Below, piece after piece: positions 23,806 through 36,150 of a stretch of 64,000 bases of DNA. Positions within the stretch are counted from its first letter, which is position 1. Each line of letters opens with the position of its first letter. Made by a program: the position numbers and the translations under genes. The notes beneath the pieces are model-generated. The model worked only from the letters and a program-made list of their open reading frames with translations, did no database searches and had not been told where the DNA came from. Source of the DNA: Sipunculus nudus (taxonomy: Eukaryota; Annelida; Sipuncula; Golfingiida; Sipunculidae); NCBI GenBank assembly GCA_026874595.1, contig CM049310.1:40801558-40865557 (forward strand), written 5' to 3'.

Positions 23806-26800
23806 TTTGGTGTTCAAGTACCTGCTGGAGACAAATCTGAGAGGATAACTTTGGTGTTCAAGTACCTGCTGGAGACAAATCTGAAAGGATAACTATTGTG
23901 TTCAAGTACCTGCTGGAGACAAATCTAAGAGGATAACTTTGGTGTTCAAGTACCTGCTAGAGACAAATCTGAGATGAAAACTTTGGTGTTTAAATACCTG
24001 CTGGAGACAAATCAGAGAAGATAACTTGGTGTTCAAGTACCTGCTGGAGACAAATCTGAAAGGATAACTTTGGTGTTCAAGTACCTGCTGGAGACAAATC
24101 TGAGAGGATAACTTTGGTGTTCAAGTACCTGCTGGAGACAACTCTGAGAGGATAACTTTGGTGTTCAAGTACCTGCTGGAGACAAATCTGAAAGGATAAA
24201 TTTAGAGTTCAAGTACCTGCTGGAGACAAATCTGAGAGGATAAGTTTGATGTTCAAGTACCTGCTGGAGACAAATCTGAGAGGATAATTTTGGTGTTCAA
24301 GTACCTGCTGGAGACAAATCTAAAAGGATAACTTTGGTGTTCAAGTACCTGCTGGAGACAATTCTGAGAGGATAACTTTGGTGTTCAAGTACCTGCTGGA
24401 GACAAACCTGAAAGGATAAATGTAGAGTTCAAGTACCTGCTGGAGACAAATCTGAGAGGATAAGTTTGATGTTCAAGTACCTGCTGGAGACAAATCTGAG
24501 AGGATAACTTTGGTGTTCAAGTACCTGCTGGAGACAAATCTGAGAGGATAACTTTGGTGTTCAAGTACCTGCTAGAGACAAATCTGAGATGAAAACTTTG
24601 GTGTTCAAGTACCTGCTGGAGACAAATCTGAGATGATAACTTTGGTGTTCAAGTACCTGCTGGAGACAAATCTGAAAGGATAACTATTGTGTTCAAGTAC
24701 CTGCTGGAGACAAATCTGAGAGGATAACTTTGGTGTTCAAGTACCTGCTAGAGACAAATCTGAGATGAAAACTTTGGTGTTCAAATACCTGCTGGAGACA
24801 AATCTGAGAGGATAACTTGGTGTTCAAGTACCTGCTGGAGACAAATCAGAAAGGATAACTTTGGTGTTCAAGTACCTGCTGGAGACAAATCTGAGAGGAT
24901 AACTTTGGTGTTCAAGTACCTGCTGGAGACAACTCTGAGAGGATAACTTTGGTGTTCAAGTACCTGCTGGAGACAAATCTGAAAGGATAAATTTAGAGTT
25001 CAAGTACCTGCTGGAGACAAATCTGAGAGGATAAGTTTGATGTTCAAGTACCTGCTGGAGACAAATCTGAGAGGATAACTTTGGTGTTCAAGTACCTGCT
25101 GGAGACAAATCTAAAAGGATAACTTTGGTGTTCAAGTACCTGCTGGAGACAACTCTGAGAGGATAACTTTGGTGTTCAAGTACCTGCTGGAGACAAACCT
25201 GAAAGGATAAATGTAGAGTTCAAGTACCTGCTGGAGACAAATCTGAGAGGATAAGTTTGATGTTCAAGTACCTGCTGGAGACAAATCTGAGAGGATAACT
25301 TTGGTGTTCAAGTACCTGCTTGGGACAAATCTGAGAGGATAACTTTGGTGTTCAAGTACCTGCTAGAGACAAATCTGAGATGAAAACTTTGGTGTTCAAG
25401 TACCTGCTGGAGACAAATCTGAAAGGATAACTTTGGTGTTCAAGTACCTGCTGGAGACAAATCTGAGAGGATAAGTTTGATGTTCAAGTACCTGCTGGAG
25501 ACAAATCTGAGAGGATAACTTTGGTGTTCAAGTACCTGCTGGAGACAACTCTGAGAGGAAAACTTTGGTGTTCAAGTACCTGCTGGAGACAAACCTGAAA
25601 GGATAAATTTAGAGTTCAAGTACCTGCTGGAGACAAATCTGAGAGGATAAGATTGATGTTCCAGTACCTGCTGGAGACAAATCTGAGAGGATAACTTTGC
25701 TGTTCAAGTACCTGCTGGAGAAAAATCTGAGAGGATAACTTTGGTGTTCAAGTACCTGCTAGAGACAAATCTGAGATGAAAACTTTGGTGTTCAAATACC
25801 TGCTGGAGACAAATCTGAGAGGATAACTTGGTGTTCAAGTACCTGCTGGAGACAAATCTGAAAGGATAACTTTGGTGTTCAAGTACCTGCTGGAGACAAA
25901 TCTGAGAGGATAACTTTGGTGTTCAAGTACCTGCTGGAGACAACTCTGAGAGGATAACTTTGGTGTTCAAGTACCTGCTGGAGACAAATCTGAAAGGATA
26001 AATTTAGAGTTCAAGTACCTGCTGGAGACAAATCTGAGAGGATAAGTTTGTTGTTCAAGTACCTGCTGGAGACAAATCTGAGAGGATAACTTTGGTGTTC
26101 AAGTACCAGCTGGAGACGATTCTGAGAGGATAACTTTGGTGTTCAAGTACCTGTTGGAGACAACTCTGAGAGGAAAACGTTGGTGTTCAAGTACCTGCTG
26201 GAGACAAACCTGAAAGGATAAATTTAGAGTTCAAGTACCTGCTGGATACAAATCTGAGAGGATAAGTTTGATGTTCAAGTACCTGCTGGAGACAAATCTG
26301 AGAGGATAACTTTGGTGTTCAAGTACCTGCTGGAGACAAATCTGAGAGGATAACTTTGGTGTTCAAGTACCTGCTGGAGACAACTCTGAGAGGATAACTT
26401 TGGTGTTCAAGTACCTGCTGGAGACAAATCTGAAAGGATAAATTTAGAGTTCAAGTACCTGCTGGAGACAAATCTGAGAGGATAACTTTGATGTTCAAGT
26501 ACCTGCTGGAGACAAATCTGAGAGGATAACTTGGTGTTCAAGTACCAGCTGGAGACAAATCTGAGAGGATAATTTGGTGTTCAAGTACCTACTGGAGACA
26601 AATCTGAGAGGATAATTTTGGTGTTCAAGTAACTGCTGGAGACAAATCTGAGAGGATAACTTTGGTGTCCAAGTACCTGCTGGAGCAAATCTGAGAGGAT
26701 AAGTTTGATGTTCAAGTACCTGCTGGAGACAAATCTGAGAGGATAACTTTAGTGTTTAAGCACCTGCTGGAGACACATCTGAGAGGATAACTTCGGTGTC
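23806..26800. repeat. 44 bp satellite array, about 68 copies, higher-order structure
   Basis: Tandem copies of a 44 bp unit: aactttggtgttcaagtacc, tgctggagacaaatctgaga, ggat. Variant units recur in fixed order. A unit with ggataaatttagagttcaag is followed by one with ggataagtttgatgttcaag at least seven times (near 24194, 24414, 24984, 25205, 25605, 25995, 26220). The pair at 24194/24414 recurs 790 bp later with the same private variants, and again about 1010 bp after that. These offsets fit 18 and 23 units. Units near the right end are more diverged. No frame stays open. It has no spacers of unrelated sequence, so it is not a CRISPR array. Confidence 0.95.
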
Positions 26801-27492
26801 ACAGCATTCAGGTCAGACTTGTATATGACTATATATAAAGGAGATGTACGTACACGATCTCATTTCCTTACCTTTCTTCCTTAGAACATGACTATCTCTC
26901 CGAGGTATTATTTCTGGATTAAGTTGTAAAGGTGTTCAGTTGAGACTCAATTTTTTTATCCTACTATAATTTCAGAATGAGGGCGCGGTCACCGTCAGAG
27001 CGCTCCTCCAGATTCTACTTTGAAGATACGGGTCCGCAGCTGCTTCAGACTGTCCTCTGCATAAAAAGTACACTGATATCACAAGTTGCATATCCGAATT
27101 AAGGGTATACCGCTTGTAATGAAATACGAAAACAATAATATACAGTCGCCTGGACTGTATCCCGGCGACACAGAATCGCATTAACCAATGCAGTGAAACC
27201 AGACCACGGTTGGACCTTCTGCAAACAGCTTTGGTGGGTATTTTAGAGTTGTATGTAAGGATTTAGTTGTAAATCTGTCCGATTAAAACTTTTAATAGAA
27301 GTAATATGGGAAAACATGCCATACAACCGCTTGACCGATATCGCGAAAACACAAAACCAACACCTTACTACCATAATTGTGGATATAGGGACTCGGAACT
27401 CGTGTCCTTGGTTTCAACTGCATGGCCTATCATTCTTTGATCCCTGTCAAGATGAAATGATTCAAATAAATGACAGACAGAAAATTAAATTA

Positions 27493-27536
<44 letters not shown>

Positions 27537-27540
27537 CATG

Positions 27541-27572
<32 letters not shown>

Positions 27573-28133
27573 CATGTATATATATCTATATATATATATT
27601 GATTTTTGTCAAACATTTTATGAATTGACATATTAATGTAAAATTCTAAGAGTACGAAGATGATATTTTAGTTCATTGAATTCTTAATAAATTTTTATAT
27701 ATCCTTATATTTAAGTATAATATTTTACTCAATATTTTCTGGATCATCTCCTTGATATTTTTCCAGCCGACAGTAGGTTTTGAAAAACATATTAACATCC
27801 ATGCACATATACCAACAATATTTAAAAGTGTTCCTGACTTGAGTCAGACCCGTAATCATGTTAAATGGTATGAAGCGTGTCTATATAGATATTTAGGTTA
27901 GTAATAATTCAGCTGTGTCAAGTTCATAAATATGATGGTACCTGTATAAATGTCTAATCAAAAGGTTGGGTTGTATGCCCTTTTATGGTGCAGTGCCACC
28001 CGCATGTATATTTCAGCGCAGATACCAACTCTGTACTGCGTGCTTTACTCCTATGCGTTTAGCTCAGAGAGAAAATATCAGCAGACTGGAGGCATACAGC
28101 GTTTAAGTTAGAGAAAAAGACCACACCCCAAGC
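26801..28133. other. Upstream region of the second GT31 gene; (TA)n
   Basis: Holds TA-type microsatellite sequence at about 27496-27598 (with tatatac and tatacatg interruptions). The last few hundred bases should contain the promoter and 5' untranslated region of the GT31 gene that starts at 28134, but no TATA box or other signal is distinct in such AT-rich DNA. Confidence 0.45.
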
Positions 28134-30417
28134 ATGAAACGTAAGTAACGTGCATTATTATTGTACCTTACCAGAAAATTTCTCGGGTATACCTTGTCAT
28201 TAATACTAATTATGTAATTCTATAATTACCAATATTGTTATTCCATGATTAACGTTTTATTTATTTATTTTTTTTTATTATTATTATACAACATAAACAT
28301 AAACAAAACAATGACAGCATACAAATACACAGAACAAGTAATAAAACAAACATAATAGAGTGTAACACATACGCCAGTAAGAGCATTTTCATATGTATGA
28401 ACTTATATCGAGCATGTAAATATAATTAACTAAAGTTGATCAATTACAATATTTCCAGGTTTCTTGAAATTCTGTCAAATTCTTCCATGTTTTCCTGCAT
28501 TTTATCTCTCAATATCATACTACTTTTTCAATCTGTGAATAAAGCTGAGAATAGTTAGATTAACATTACTAAATCTACAATCATACAGCTATATTTATCT
28601 CATTAATAATGCAATGTTTTCCAGTTTTCTTATATTATTTTTTTTCTGTTATTCCCAAATAAGCATAGTCAATACATTCCTCCCATTTTATTTTTAAAGA
28701 AAATATTTTACAGTTTTCAATTTCTATGAATAATTCTATATTGTATTATTTGGGTTTTATTTATAAAAAATACTGTTGTACAGACATGTTCAATATTTCA
28801 TGATTCTGCTTGGTTATAAAGCTATTGTTGGCAGTTGGATTTTCAATAGAACTCAGAAAATTAGATTTTTCTTAATATTGCTTTCTACATATTTATAATT
28901 TATATTTTAGATTGCCAGTAAGAAGAAAGTATTGCAGGTTTTTTTCATAGTCTCAGTGTTATAGAGTCAATTGTTCACTTTTGCTGAATCATGAATAAAT
29001 CAAATTAAAATTGAATTTTGCAGAATTCTGACCCATGTATTACAATACTATCTTTTATTGTCATCTACAATAAAATCTCTTTTCTTCTTTTGGAAAAATC
29101 CCTGGCTAAACCGTTTCTTGAAGTCATCTATAAACGTCAGTTCTTCTCAAGGTTACATACCTGAAGAATATATATAGTCTTGCTGGATGTTCTATATGCA
29201 TCAAAGGATGATAACTTCTGGAGTTATATATTTACTTTTAACAATAACAATTTAAGTCGAATTGAATCAGTTTCGAAATCATTAGATCCACAGTAGAACA
29301 AAGCATTCAGAACAACGATACTCTTTCAAACCTTCCACGTGAAGTTTAAAAAAGTATAGGTTTCTTTAAAATTTCTTCATTATTTTGTTTTCCAGGTTGG
29401 AAATGGGTAATGGCTGTGCTTAGCCTTTTCTTTGTCATTTACTTATGGAGCAGAATTCAACACAAGCTGACTCCACCTGTGTTCGGTCTTCGCGAAGTGA
29501 GATGTCATTCCAAGTCAGATTATCTTAAATACATTCCAGAATATTATAGCAATGCGCCAAAGTACTGCAACCAATTTCGTTTTACGTTTTTACTTGTCAA
29601 CTCTCAAATCTGTGACCTCTGGGATTTGTTTGTATTGATCGCAGTTCGTTCAGCGCCGCACCAAATGGCGCAGAGAAATCTCATTCGTCAGACATGGGGT
29701 TCGCAGACGACAGTTCATGGATCTCAAATACGGACAATATTTCTGGTTGGCCGTGGAACAAACGCCTCCGTACAAGAAGAACTCTTGAAGGAAAACAAAG
29801 TGCATCAAGATATTATTCAAGCAAATTTCACGGATAGTTATTATAACCTGACACTTAAAACCATGATGGCTTTTAAATGGGTTTTGGAACACTGCGGCCA
29901 GCTTGGTTATTTTGTCATAAGCGATACTGATATGTTTATTGATGTTTTCAAGCTGGTAAAATATTTACAGAAACCTGGTGTTTGGACGGATTCATCGTAC
30001 GTCTTATGCAAGGCAGAGTATGCAGGACCTGCCAGAGTAGATCGGCGCGGGAAAGCGAACGTTTCGAAAAATATCTGGCCTGCCAACAAATACGCCCCCT
30101 GGTGCTGGGGTGGTGCAAACGTGCTCACAGTGCCTGTGGTTAAAAAACTTTATAACACCGCTATACATACGCCGCGTTTCCTCTTAGATGACGTTTGGGT
30201 GGGTATGCTTGCTACATTACATGGCGGTATTTGCTTCTCCACCAAATCTGACGCTTTCATCAGTCCCTGGCACCCAAACGACAAGCTGATGAATTCTGGG
30301 AAATATTTCGACAGCCCTGTCATTTTTGCTGGTATTCATGATAAGGACGCCATTGTCAATTCCAAAATAACAAAATGGTGGCAACATACATATAATTACC
30401 ATACAATCCCTAAATAA
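28134..30417 (+). CDS. GT31 beta-1,3-galactosyltransferase-like enzyme, second paralogue (2 exons)
   Basis: Exon 1 (28134-28140, ATG AAA C, then the strong donor gtaagt) joins in phase 1 to exon 2 (29396-30417, acceptor ttttgttttccag) and gives 342 residues. The N-terminus MKRWKWVMAVLSLFFVIYLW is a short basic cytosolic tail plus a signal anchor. The lumenal part carries the GT31 series: RNLIRQTWGS, the D-T-D motif in SDTDMFID, WCWGGANVL, DDVWVG and SPWHPND. Sequons NAS, NFT, NLT and NVS are present. It should act in the Golgi, moving a sugar from UDP-sugar to a glycan; specificity is not readable. Motif order, length and the phase-1 intron just before the anchor match the gene ending at 12685, so the two are tandem duplicates. 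The 7-base coding part of exon 1 is inferred from phase and the strong donor. Confidence 0.87.
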
Positions 30418-30597
30418 AAACAGTCTGAATGCACAATGCAGTAAAATACCGCTTCATATTACAGTTTTTGATATTCAAGAGGGTACCTGGTCGCTGCGCC
30501 CCTTCTGAAATCATAAACAAGTTTTAAAATATGATTTTAATGACTTATGTGGAGCTAAATCTAGTATTCTGCGTCTCGGAATATGTAAGACGAAAAC

Positions 30598-30603
30598 AAT
30601 AAA
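30598..30603 (+). terminator. Candidate poly(A) signal of second GT31 gene
   Basis: AATAAA lies 181 bases after the stop codon of the second GT31 gene, a normal distance for a short 3' untranslated region. In AT-rich sequence this hexamer can occur by chance. Confidence 0.5.
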
Positions 30604-31075
30604 AAGTTGGTACAAACTGTTGTCGGGGTTAGGACACAGCGCTGCTCAGTGACTTAACCGTCGAACCATCACTATGCCTTTTGTATGCCTTTCATATACT
30701 GCTATGCCATTGTGACCCGGACAGAAGGCTCTGACTCCTGTGTTTAAGCCACTCAGAAGGATAATGTGCTATAATTCAGTGATACTCCTGGTTCTGGCGT
30801 CACTTTACATATAGAAGTGGCACTCGACCCCAACGCCTTGGAATAAGGGACATAGACACGAATGATGACTACTCAGTCTTGCATGCCTGAGGGAAAGACG
30901 CAGGTTGAGGATTAGTTCCTTGTCGTCCTCGTGTATTTTCTCCATTAAAACTTCAATTTGCTTAATGCAGTTTATGATTTCCCAATTAATACATTTGTTT
31001 TATTCTCCTTGTTTTTACGGTTTGTGTGTTTTGAAGGGGGATTTTGCGGAAGGTGGCACGGATGTTAAGAGCCAT

Positions 31076-31081
31076 TTATAT

Positions 31082-31147
<66 letters not shown>
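31076..31147. repeat. (TA)n microsatellite
   Basis: TA run of about 70 bp with one AAA interruption. Confidence 0.95.
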
Positions 31148-31149
<2 letters not shown>

Positions 31150-31485
31150 CACTGGAGAAAAACAATACTGTAAATTCCCAACAGTCTGTTTCACGGGATG
31201 TGACCCGATCATCAGGTGAATGTGGTTAGAATGAAGCTAACGGCTAGGTTTGAAAAGCCGAAACTTTACGAGATTACGAGATTATGCTTTGTGCGTATCG
31301 GGGGAGCATGTGAAAGACTGACACTGATCCTATTGTCCTCGGGGGCACATTAGGATTGGTCGGGGCACACGTGCGATACTGGAACATAACAGGGCAAAGA
31401 GGTTTGTTGTTGTTTTAATGTTTATATTTAATACAAAGATATCTTACCAGGATGCCCAATAAGCATAAATTATTATAATAATAAT

Positions 31486-31541
31486 AATATATATATATAT
31501 ACATATATATATATTTATATATATATATATATATATATATC
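31486..31541. repeat. (TA)n microsatellite
   Basis: TA run with acatatat and tttatat interruptions, preceded by (ATA)n. Confidence 0.9.
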
Positions 31542-33302
31542 AGATGTGAGGAGGCTGTGAATGAACTGCTTCACCTGTAAACAATTCCAACCACTGCTTT
31601 ACGTATCCATTGTTTAGATGGACATGAAATGAGGAATGATAATAAACATGCATAACTAATTTCAATGTCCTAACTCCTATATCTTACAGTTAAAAAGACT
31701 CTTATATATAGTTATAGTATATGTGTTTTAGGTAAGTTTAAAATGAAAAGATTAATACAAAAAACAAGTTCAGTACACGCTGAATAGAGTAAAGATGGAC
31801 TTTATGTGGCTCCAGAGCTAAAAGGAGGATTTGCTGACTGTTCTAACTAACAAGCTATGTATATCTAAAAAAGGAGTTTATGTTTTTTTTCATCGATGTA
31901 TGCTTACTTGTATGTCTGGATTAAGCAAAAGTATACAAAATCAATTCCATGGAAATTTGTTCAGGGGTGTCACATGATTCAAGGAAGTAGCGATCACATT
32001 TTGCTGTGGATCCTTGTCAGGGGTATATGCGCTCTGTTGAGTGTCATCCAATTTTCCCAAGTGCAATTAAAAAGCTTTTTTTGGTTTAAACAATATTTTT
32101 ATTGCAAAACAAAGCAATGAGGATTGGAAAACAGGGCACAGCCCTATATCAATTCCTCTCCTCCATCAATATGTTATTAAATAATCCTCTGTATGAAACA
32201 CATTTACATTGTTACATTATGCTGTTGATACATGGATTACGTAATATGGCATACAACTGACATAAATATGTTAATCTATATTTACACCTGAGCAATACAA
32301 GCAAAGACTAAACAAGATAAAATAAATTATTTACAATTGGAGAACAATACCTTATATAATTTATATAATTAAAAATTATAATTTATAATTATAAAAGCTT
32401 TTTTTGTTCATACATAGGTCATAACTCACAATTTGTATCAACGTAGACCCTTTGCCGATTATGTACTGCTATTCATTTGAAAGTCATATAAGGAAAAAAA
32501 AATAGTGGTGGCTATTTTGAATTTATGCAAATATAAAATAATGCCCATGCAAGGGGTGTAGCATGGCAACCTGTTGATTCACCATGGTTAAACCTTTTTG
32601 GGCATGACATTTGAATTTATGGAGCCTTATTTTTATAACTTTTTAATTTCTTAAGCTGGAGAGGTCTAGTTTTGTTGCATCAGATAGATTTGTTTAATTT
32701 TACGTCAACGAATAGCGAGTCATTCTAAATCTCGCACCATTTCCTGCCTGATCAGATTTGACGTAAATACTATCTGTTTCGGGTTAAAAATTCTGAAATA
32801 AAAATCAATGTTTCTTTCCATGTTTATGCTTGAGAGGTCTAGTTTTTTTTTTTTTTTTTTTTTTTTTGGGGGGGGGGGGTTGCATCAGGTAGTATTTGAT
32901 CACTTTAATTGATTTGATTGAAAGTGTAGCCACATCTCCACTTATTGCATTCAAACAAGATATTTTTATTGTAATTTGCTCACTTCTTAGCTAGACTTTC
33001 ACACTTAATTTGCTTTTTCTGCATTGTATAGGGTCTACGCTGACGTCATAATCCCCACTGCCTTTTGACAGCTGCAGCGCTGGTAGGCAAAACATTGAGC
33101 TGCTTACCAAACAGACAATGTTTGCTGTATATAGAGTTACACTATTAACTGGCCCATACTAGTCCTACTCTGCCTTTATCTTGGTTATTTCATTATTTTA
33201 TGGCTAATTTTCAATTGTAAAGTACTTATCCAATCATTAAATGTACTCACAAGCTGTGTGGGGATGGGTGCACTAACAGACAAAAGGAGGGGCAGGAATT
33301 AG

Positions 33303-33304
<2 letters not shown>

Positions 33305-33381
<77 letters not shown>
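33305..33381. repeat. (TA)n tract abutting the left end of the Penelope-like element
   Basis: About 77 bp of pure TA directly touching the left terminal inverted repeat of the retroelement. A similar tract lies just beyond its right end. Confidence 0.95.
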
Positions 33382-33385
<4 letters not shown>

Positions 33386-33653
33386 AATGAACACAAAAAG
33401 AAGAGAGACATCAACGCCAACATTTCAAACAATCATATTATTTGGATAACATGTACAGATTGTTGCTAAATTTTCAGCTACCCCTGTAGCCTTCGTCAGA
33501 GCGAGTGACTAACTGTAAACAAAGCTGATAGTGTGACCCTTCGCTAGGTCAACGGGGCTGGCTTGCCAGCTAAACTCATTAATCAATCTGATGTCTTGTC
33601 AGGACTGGCCTGTGTATGTCCACATGAAAACAGGGCTGCTGGGGTGTCAAAGA
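33382..33653 (+). repeat. Left inverted terminal repeat of the Penelope-like element
   Basis: Pairs with 36151-36422 in opposite orientation over 272 bp. It contains the first candidate start codon of the retroelement protein (33591), so about 21 codons lie within the repeat. Confidence 0.93.
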
Positions 33654-36140
33654 GTTTATCATCGGAGCCGGGTACAACAATTCTCTAAAAAGGTACGCAA
33701 ACTTGATACTTTGTGGAACACACACCCCTCCTATCGTAAAATTTCCTCGGTACAGTCAGGCAACATCCACCCGGCTAAGACTCTATCCACTTGGTCCCCA
33801 GTCGACCCAACAAAGGAATATCAATCAAACATCGTCAATCTTTCCAGTCAAACACTATCGAATGATCAAACGGATATTTTACATATGGGCTTATCGTTCT
33901 GCCCCACACCAAAAACCATGGACAAAATCCATATGTGCCGGAATAATGAAGATTTCATAAGGAGGGTGCGACTTCATGAGTTTTTCCAGGACCCGATTAA
34001 CAAATCAGAAACCAGATCTTACGAACGCAAGAAACGTGAAAGTCATTGGACCCCTCCACCTGGACGCAACATGTTTATCGACTCTTTCGTAAACACAGCC
34101 CGTAGCCATTTTAATAATTTTCTCTCACAACCCGTTCACATGGGAGTACCAAACGTCAGTCTGAACCACCGTAAAGCAATAGCTGATCTGACAAAGAACC
34201 AGGATATCACCATAAAAGAGGCAGACAAGGGAGGGGCCATCACTCTAATGAACACCTCAGACTACATCAAAACCTGTGAAGATCTTCTTGGGGACACTCA
34301 TACTTATGAACCAGTTCCCGCCACTACAATTGGACTTTTCATCAGGGAGGCCAAGGACATGATTAAGACACTCACCACTTGTGCCAGAGAATTAAATTCC
34401 TCGCTACCTTCCGAACCTAAGCCAGCCACTTTTTATGGACTCCCAAAGATTCACAAGTTAGCAAAATTGGTTCAAGAGACAACAATCGACCAACCTGATA
34501 ACCGTCCATTAAATAACATATCAGATGCTGATAATGTATATCATATCGCAAAACAACTAGGCATACTACCGCCTCTCCGTCCCATCGCTTCCTCCATAGG
34601 AACCCTGACCGAAAACATGTCTGGCCATGTAGATTCGATTCTGCAACCACTTCTCCAGAATATACCAAGCTACATAAAGGACACCACGGATTTTCTCAAT
34701 AAACTGTCGGACATACCAACAATACCCCCTAACACTTTGCTAGTCAGTATGGATGTCACTGGACTGTATAGTAACATTCCTCACACTGGGGGAATAGTAG
34801 CCTGTCGCAATTTCGTGTCAGTTAATGGGTGTTCACCTCAAGTAATCAGCGATACTACAAGCCTTATTCAGTTTATTCTCACCCATAACTTAATCGAGTT
34901 CAATGATAAGTGCTATGTCCAAACCCAGGGTACGGCAATGGGAACCAAAATGGCGCCCGCTTATGCCAATATATATATGTGGGAATTCGAACGGAAACTG
35001 CTGTCCGACAGCCCATCAAAGCCTTTAGCGTATATGCGTTACATTGATGACATATTTATTGTATGGCAACACGGTCCAGAATCTCTAGAACATTTTTTTG
35101 CACAAGCGAATAATGTCAACCCTCATATCAAATTCACAATCGACTCCTCACCCACACAAATCCCATTCCTTGATGTGTCAGTTGCCATCACTGAAGGACA
35201 TTTGACTACCAGCATTTATCATAAACCAACTGACCGTCACAGCTATCTCCACTACAGTAGCTTCCACCCACAACATCTCAAACGAGGGATTGTATTTGCA
35301 CAGATGCTGCGCTACAGACGCATATGCTCAGATTTTAAATGCAAAGCACTTGAATTAGCCAAACATTTCCTCATTAAAGGGTACCCTTTCAAGTTAATCC
35401 TACAAAATTTTGAAAAAGTTTGTAATATTAAACGAAACAGCCTCCTCAGGTACAAAGAAAAAGACACAAATTCACGCATCCCCATGATCCAGGAATTTCA
35501 CCCGGCCATCATCTCTATCAACAAAAATATACAAAAATGCTGGAATAACTTTAATTCAAATCCCGCTACAAATTCTCTTTTCTCCACGCCTCCCGTTGCC
35601 GCTTACAGACAACCTCCCAACCTCAAACACATGCTTGTCCGCTCGAAACTACACAAACAGAACAGCCCGTCAGGGAATGTCAAATGCGGTGACCGCCGCT
35701 GTGAGATTTGCGATATTTTAAACACCAAACCCACATTTCAGTCCCCAGGATCTAACATAACCCTCAGGCCAGGCCCCTTTTCTTGCAATTCCTCAAATGT
35801 CATTTACTTCATTACTTGTAAAAAATGCCCCAATGGGGAGGGAAATTATATAGGAGAAACCGGCACCAAATTCAGGCTCAGAATGAACAACCACAAAAAA
35901 ACCATCCGCGACAACACTCCCGGATTCCCCGTGGCCGCACATTTCAACAAATCCGACCATTCTCTTCGAGATTTAACATGCACCATCCTTAAAGGCAACT
36001 TTCCCTCCAGCAAAGACAGATTCACATCAGAACAAAGGCACATTCATACACTACGTACGCACATAAAAGGATTAAACAAAGACTTGGCTTTTCTCTGTAA
36101 ATACCCGGCACTCAGCACATACTTTTCCCCTCGAGACTAA
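33591..36140 (+). CDS. Penelope-like element protein: reverse transcriptase plus GIY-YIG endonuclease
   Basis: 849 residues, uninterrupted. It copies the element RNA into DNA and nicks the target site. Reverse transcriptase motifs in order: TFYGLPKIHK (~281-290), the first catalytic Asp in SMDVTGLYSNIP, QGTAMGTKMAPAYANIYM, and the YIDD active site in YMRYIDDIFIVW (~482-493). A thumb-like PFLDVSV...YHKPTD segment follows. The C-terminal part has a Cys pair CGDRRCEIC and then the GIY-YIG nuclease core: VIYFITC as the GIY strand, YIGET as YIG, and the R-x-R-x-x-x-H helix in FRLRMNNHKK. The length is typical for a Penelope protein. The start at 33591 is the first Met; later Met residues are possible, since the first ~21 codons lie in the terminal repeat. 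Confidence 0.93.
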   Translation: MSCQDWPVYVHMKTGLLGCQRVYHRSRVQQFSKKVRKLDTLWNTHPSYRKISSVQSGNIHPAKTLSTWSPVDPTKEYQSNIVNLSSQTLSNDQTDILHMGLSFCPTPKTMDKIHMCRNNEDFIRRVRLHEFFQDPINKSETRSYERKKRESHWTPPPGRNMFIDSFVNTARSHFNNFLSQPVHMGVPNVSLNHRKAIADLTKNQDITIKEADKGGAITLMNTSDYIKTCEDLLGDTHTYEPVPATTIGLFIREAKDMIKTLTTCARELNSSLPSEPKPATFYGLPKIHKLAKLVQETTIDQPDNRPLNNISDADNVYHIAKQLGILPPLRPIASSIGTLTENMSGHVDSILQPLLQNIPSYIKDTTDFLNKLSDIPTIPPNTLLVSMDVTGLYSNIPHTGGIVACRNFVSVNGCSPQVISDTTSLIQFILTHNLIEFNDKCYVQTQGTAMGTKMAPAYANIYMWEFERKLLSDSPSKPLAYMRYIDDIFIVWQHGPESLEHFFAQANNVNPHIKFTIDSSPTQIPFLDVSVAITEGHLTTSIYHKPTDRHSYLHYSSFHPQHLKRGIVFAQMLRYRRICSDFKCKALELAKHFLIKGYPFKLILQNFEKVCNIKRNSLLRYKEKDTNSRIPMIQEFHPAIISINKNIQKCWNNFNSNPATNSLFSTPPVAAYRQPPNLKHMLVRSKLHKQNSPSGNVKCGDRRCEICDILNTKPTFQSPGSNITLRPGPFSCNSSNVIYFITCKKCPNGEGNYIGETGTKFRLRMNNHKKTIRDNTPGFPVAAHFNKSDHSLRDLTCTILKGNFPSSKDRFTSEQRHIHTLRTHIKGLNKDLAFLCKYPALSTYFSPRD

Positions 36141-36150
36141 CCCCTCCCTG

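Larger units (their letters stand above)
30604..33300. other. Intergenic, simple repeats, no gene recognised
   Basis: Contains TA tracts (next entries). A local direct repeat shares gagaggtctagttttgttgcatcag at about 32658-32683; its second copy at about 32833-32890 is split by a (T)n(G)n run. The Ile/Tyr-rich frames near 31015-31229 are TA-repeat artefacts. Confidence 0.45.

Noticed and set aside
23806..26800. Regularly spaced repeat considered as a CRISPR array
   Set aside because: Units are contiguous without unique spacers and lie in eukaryotic DNA; it is a satellite.
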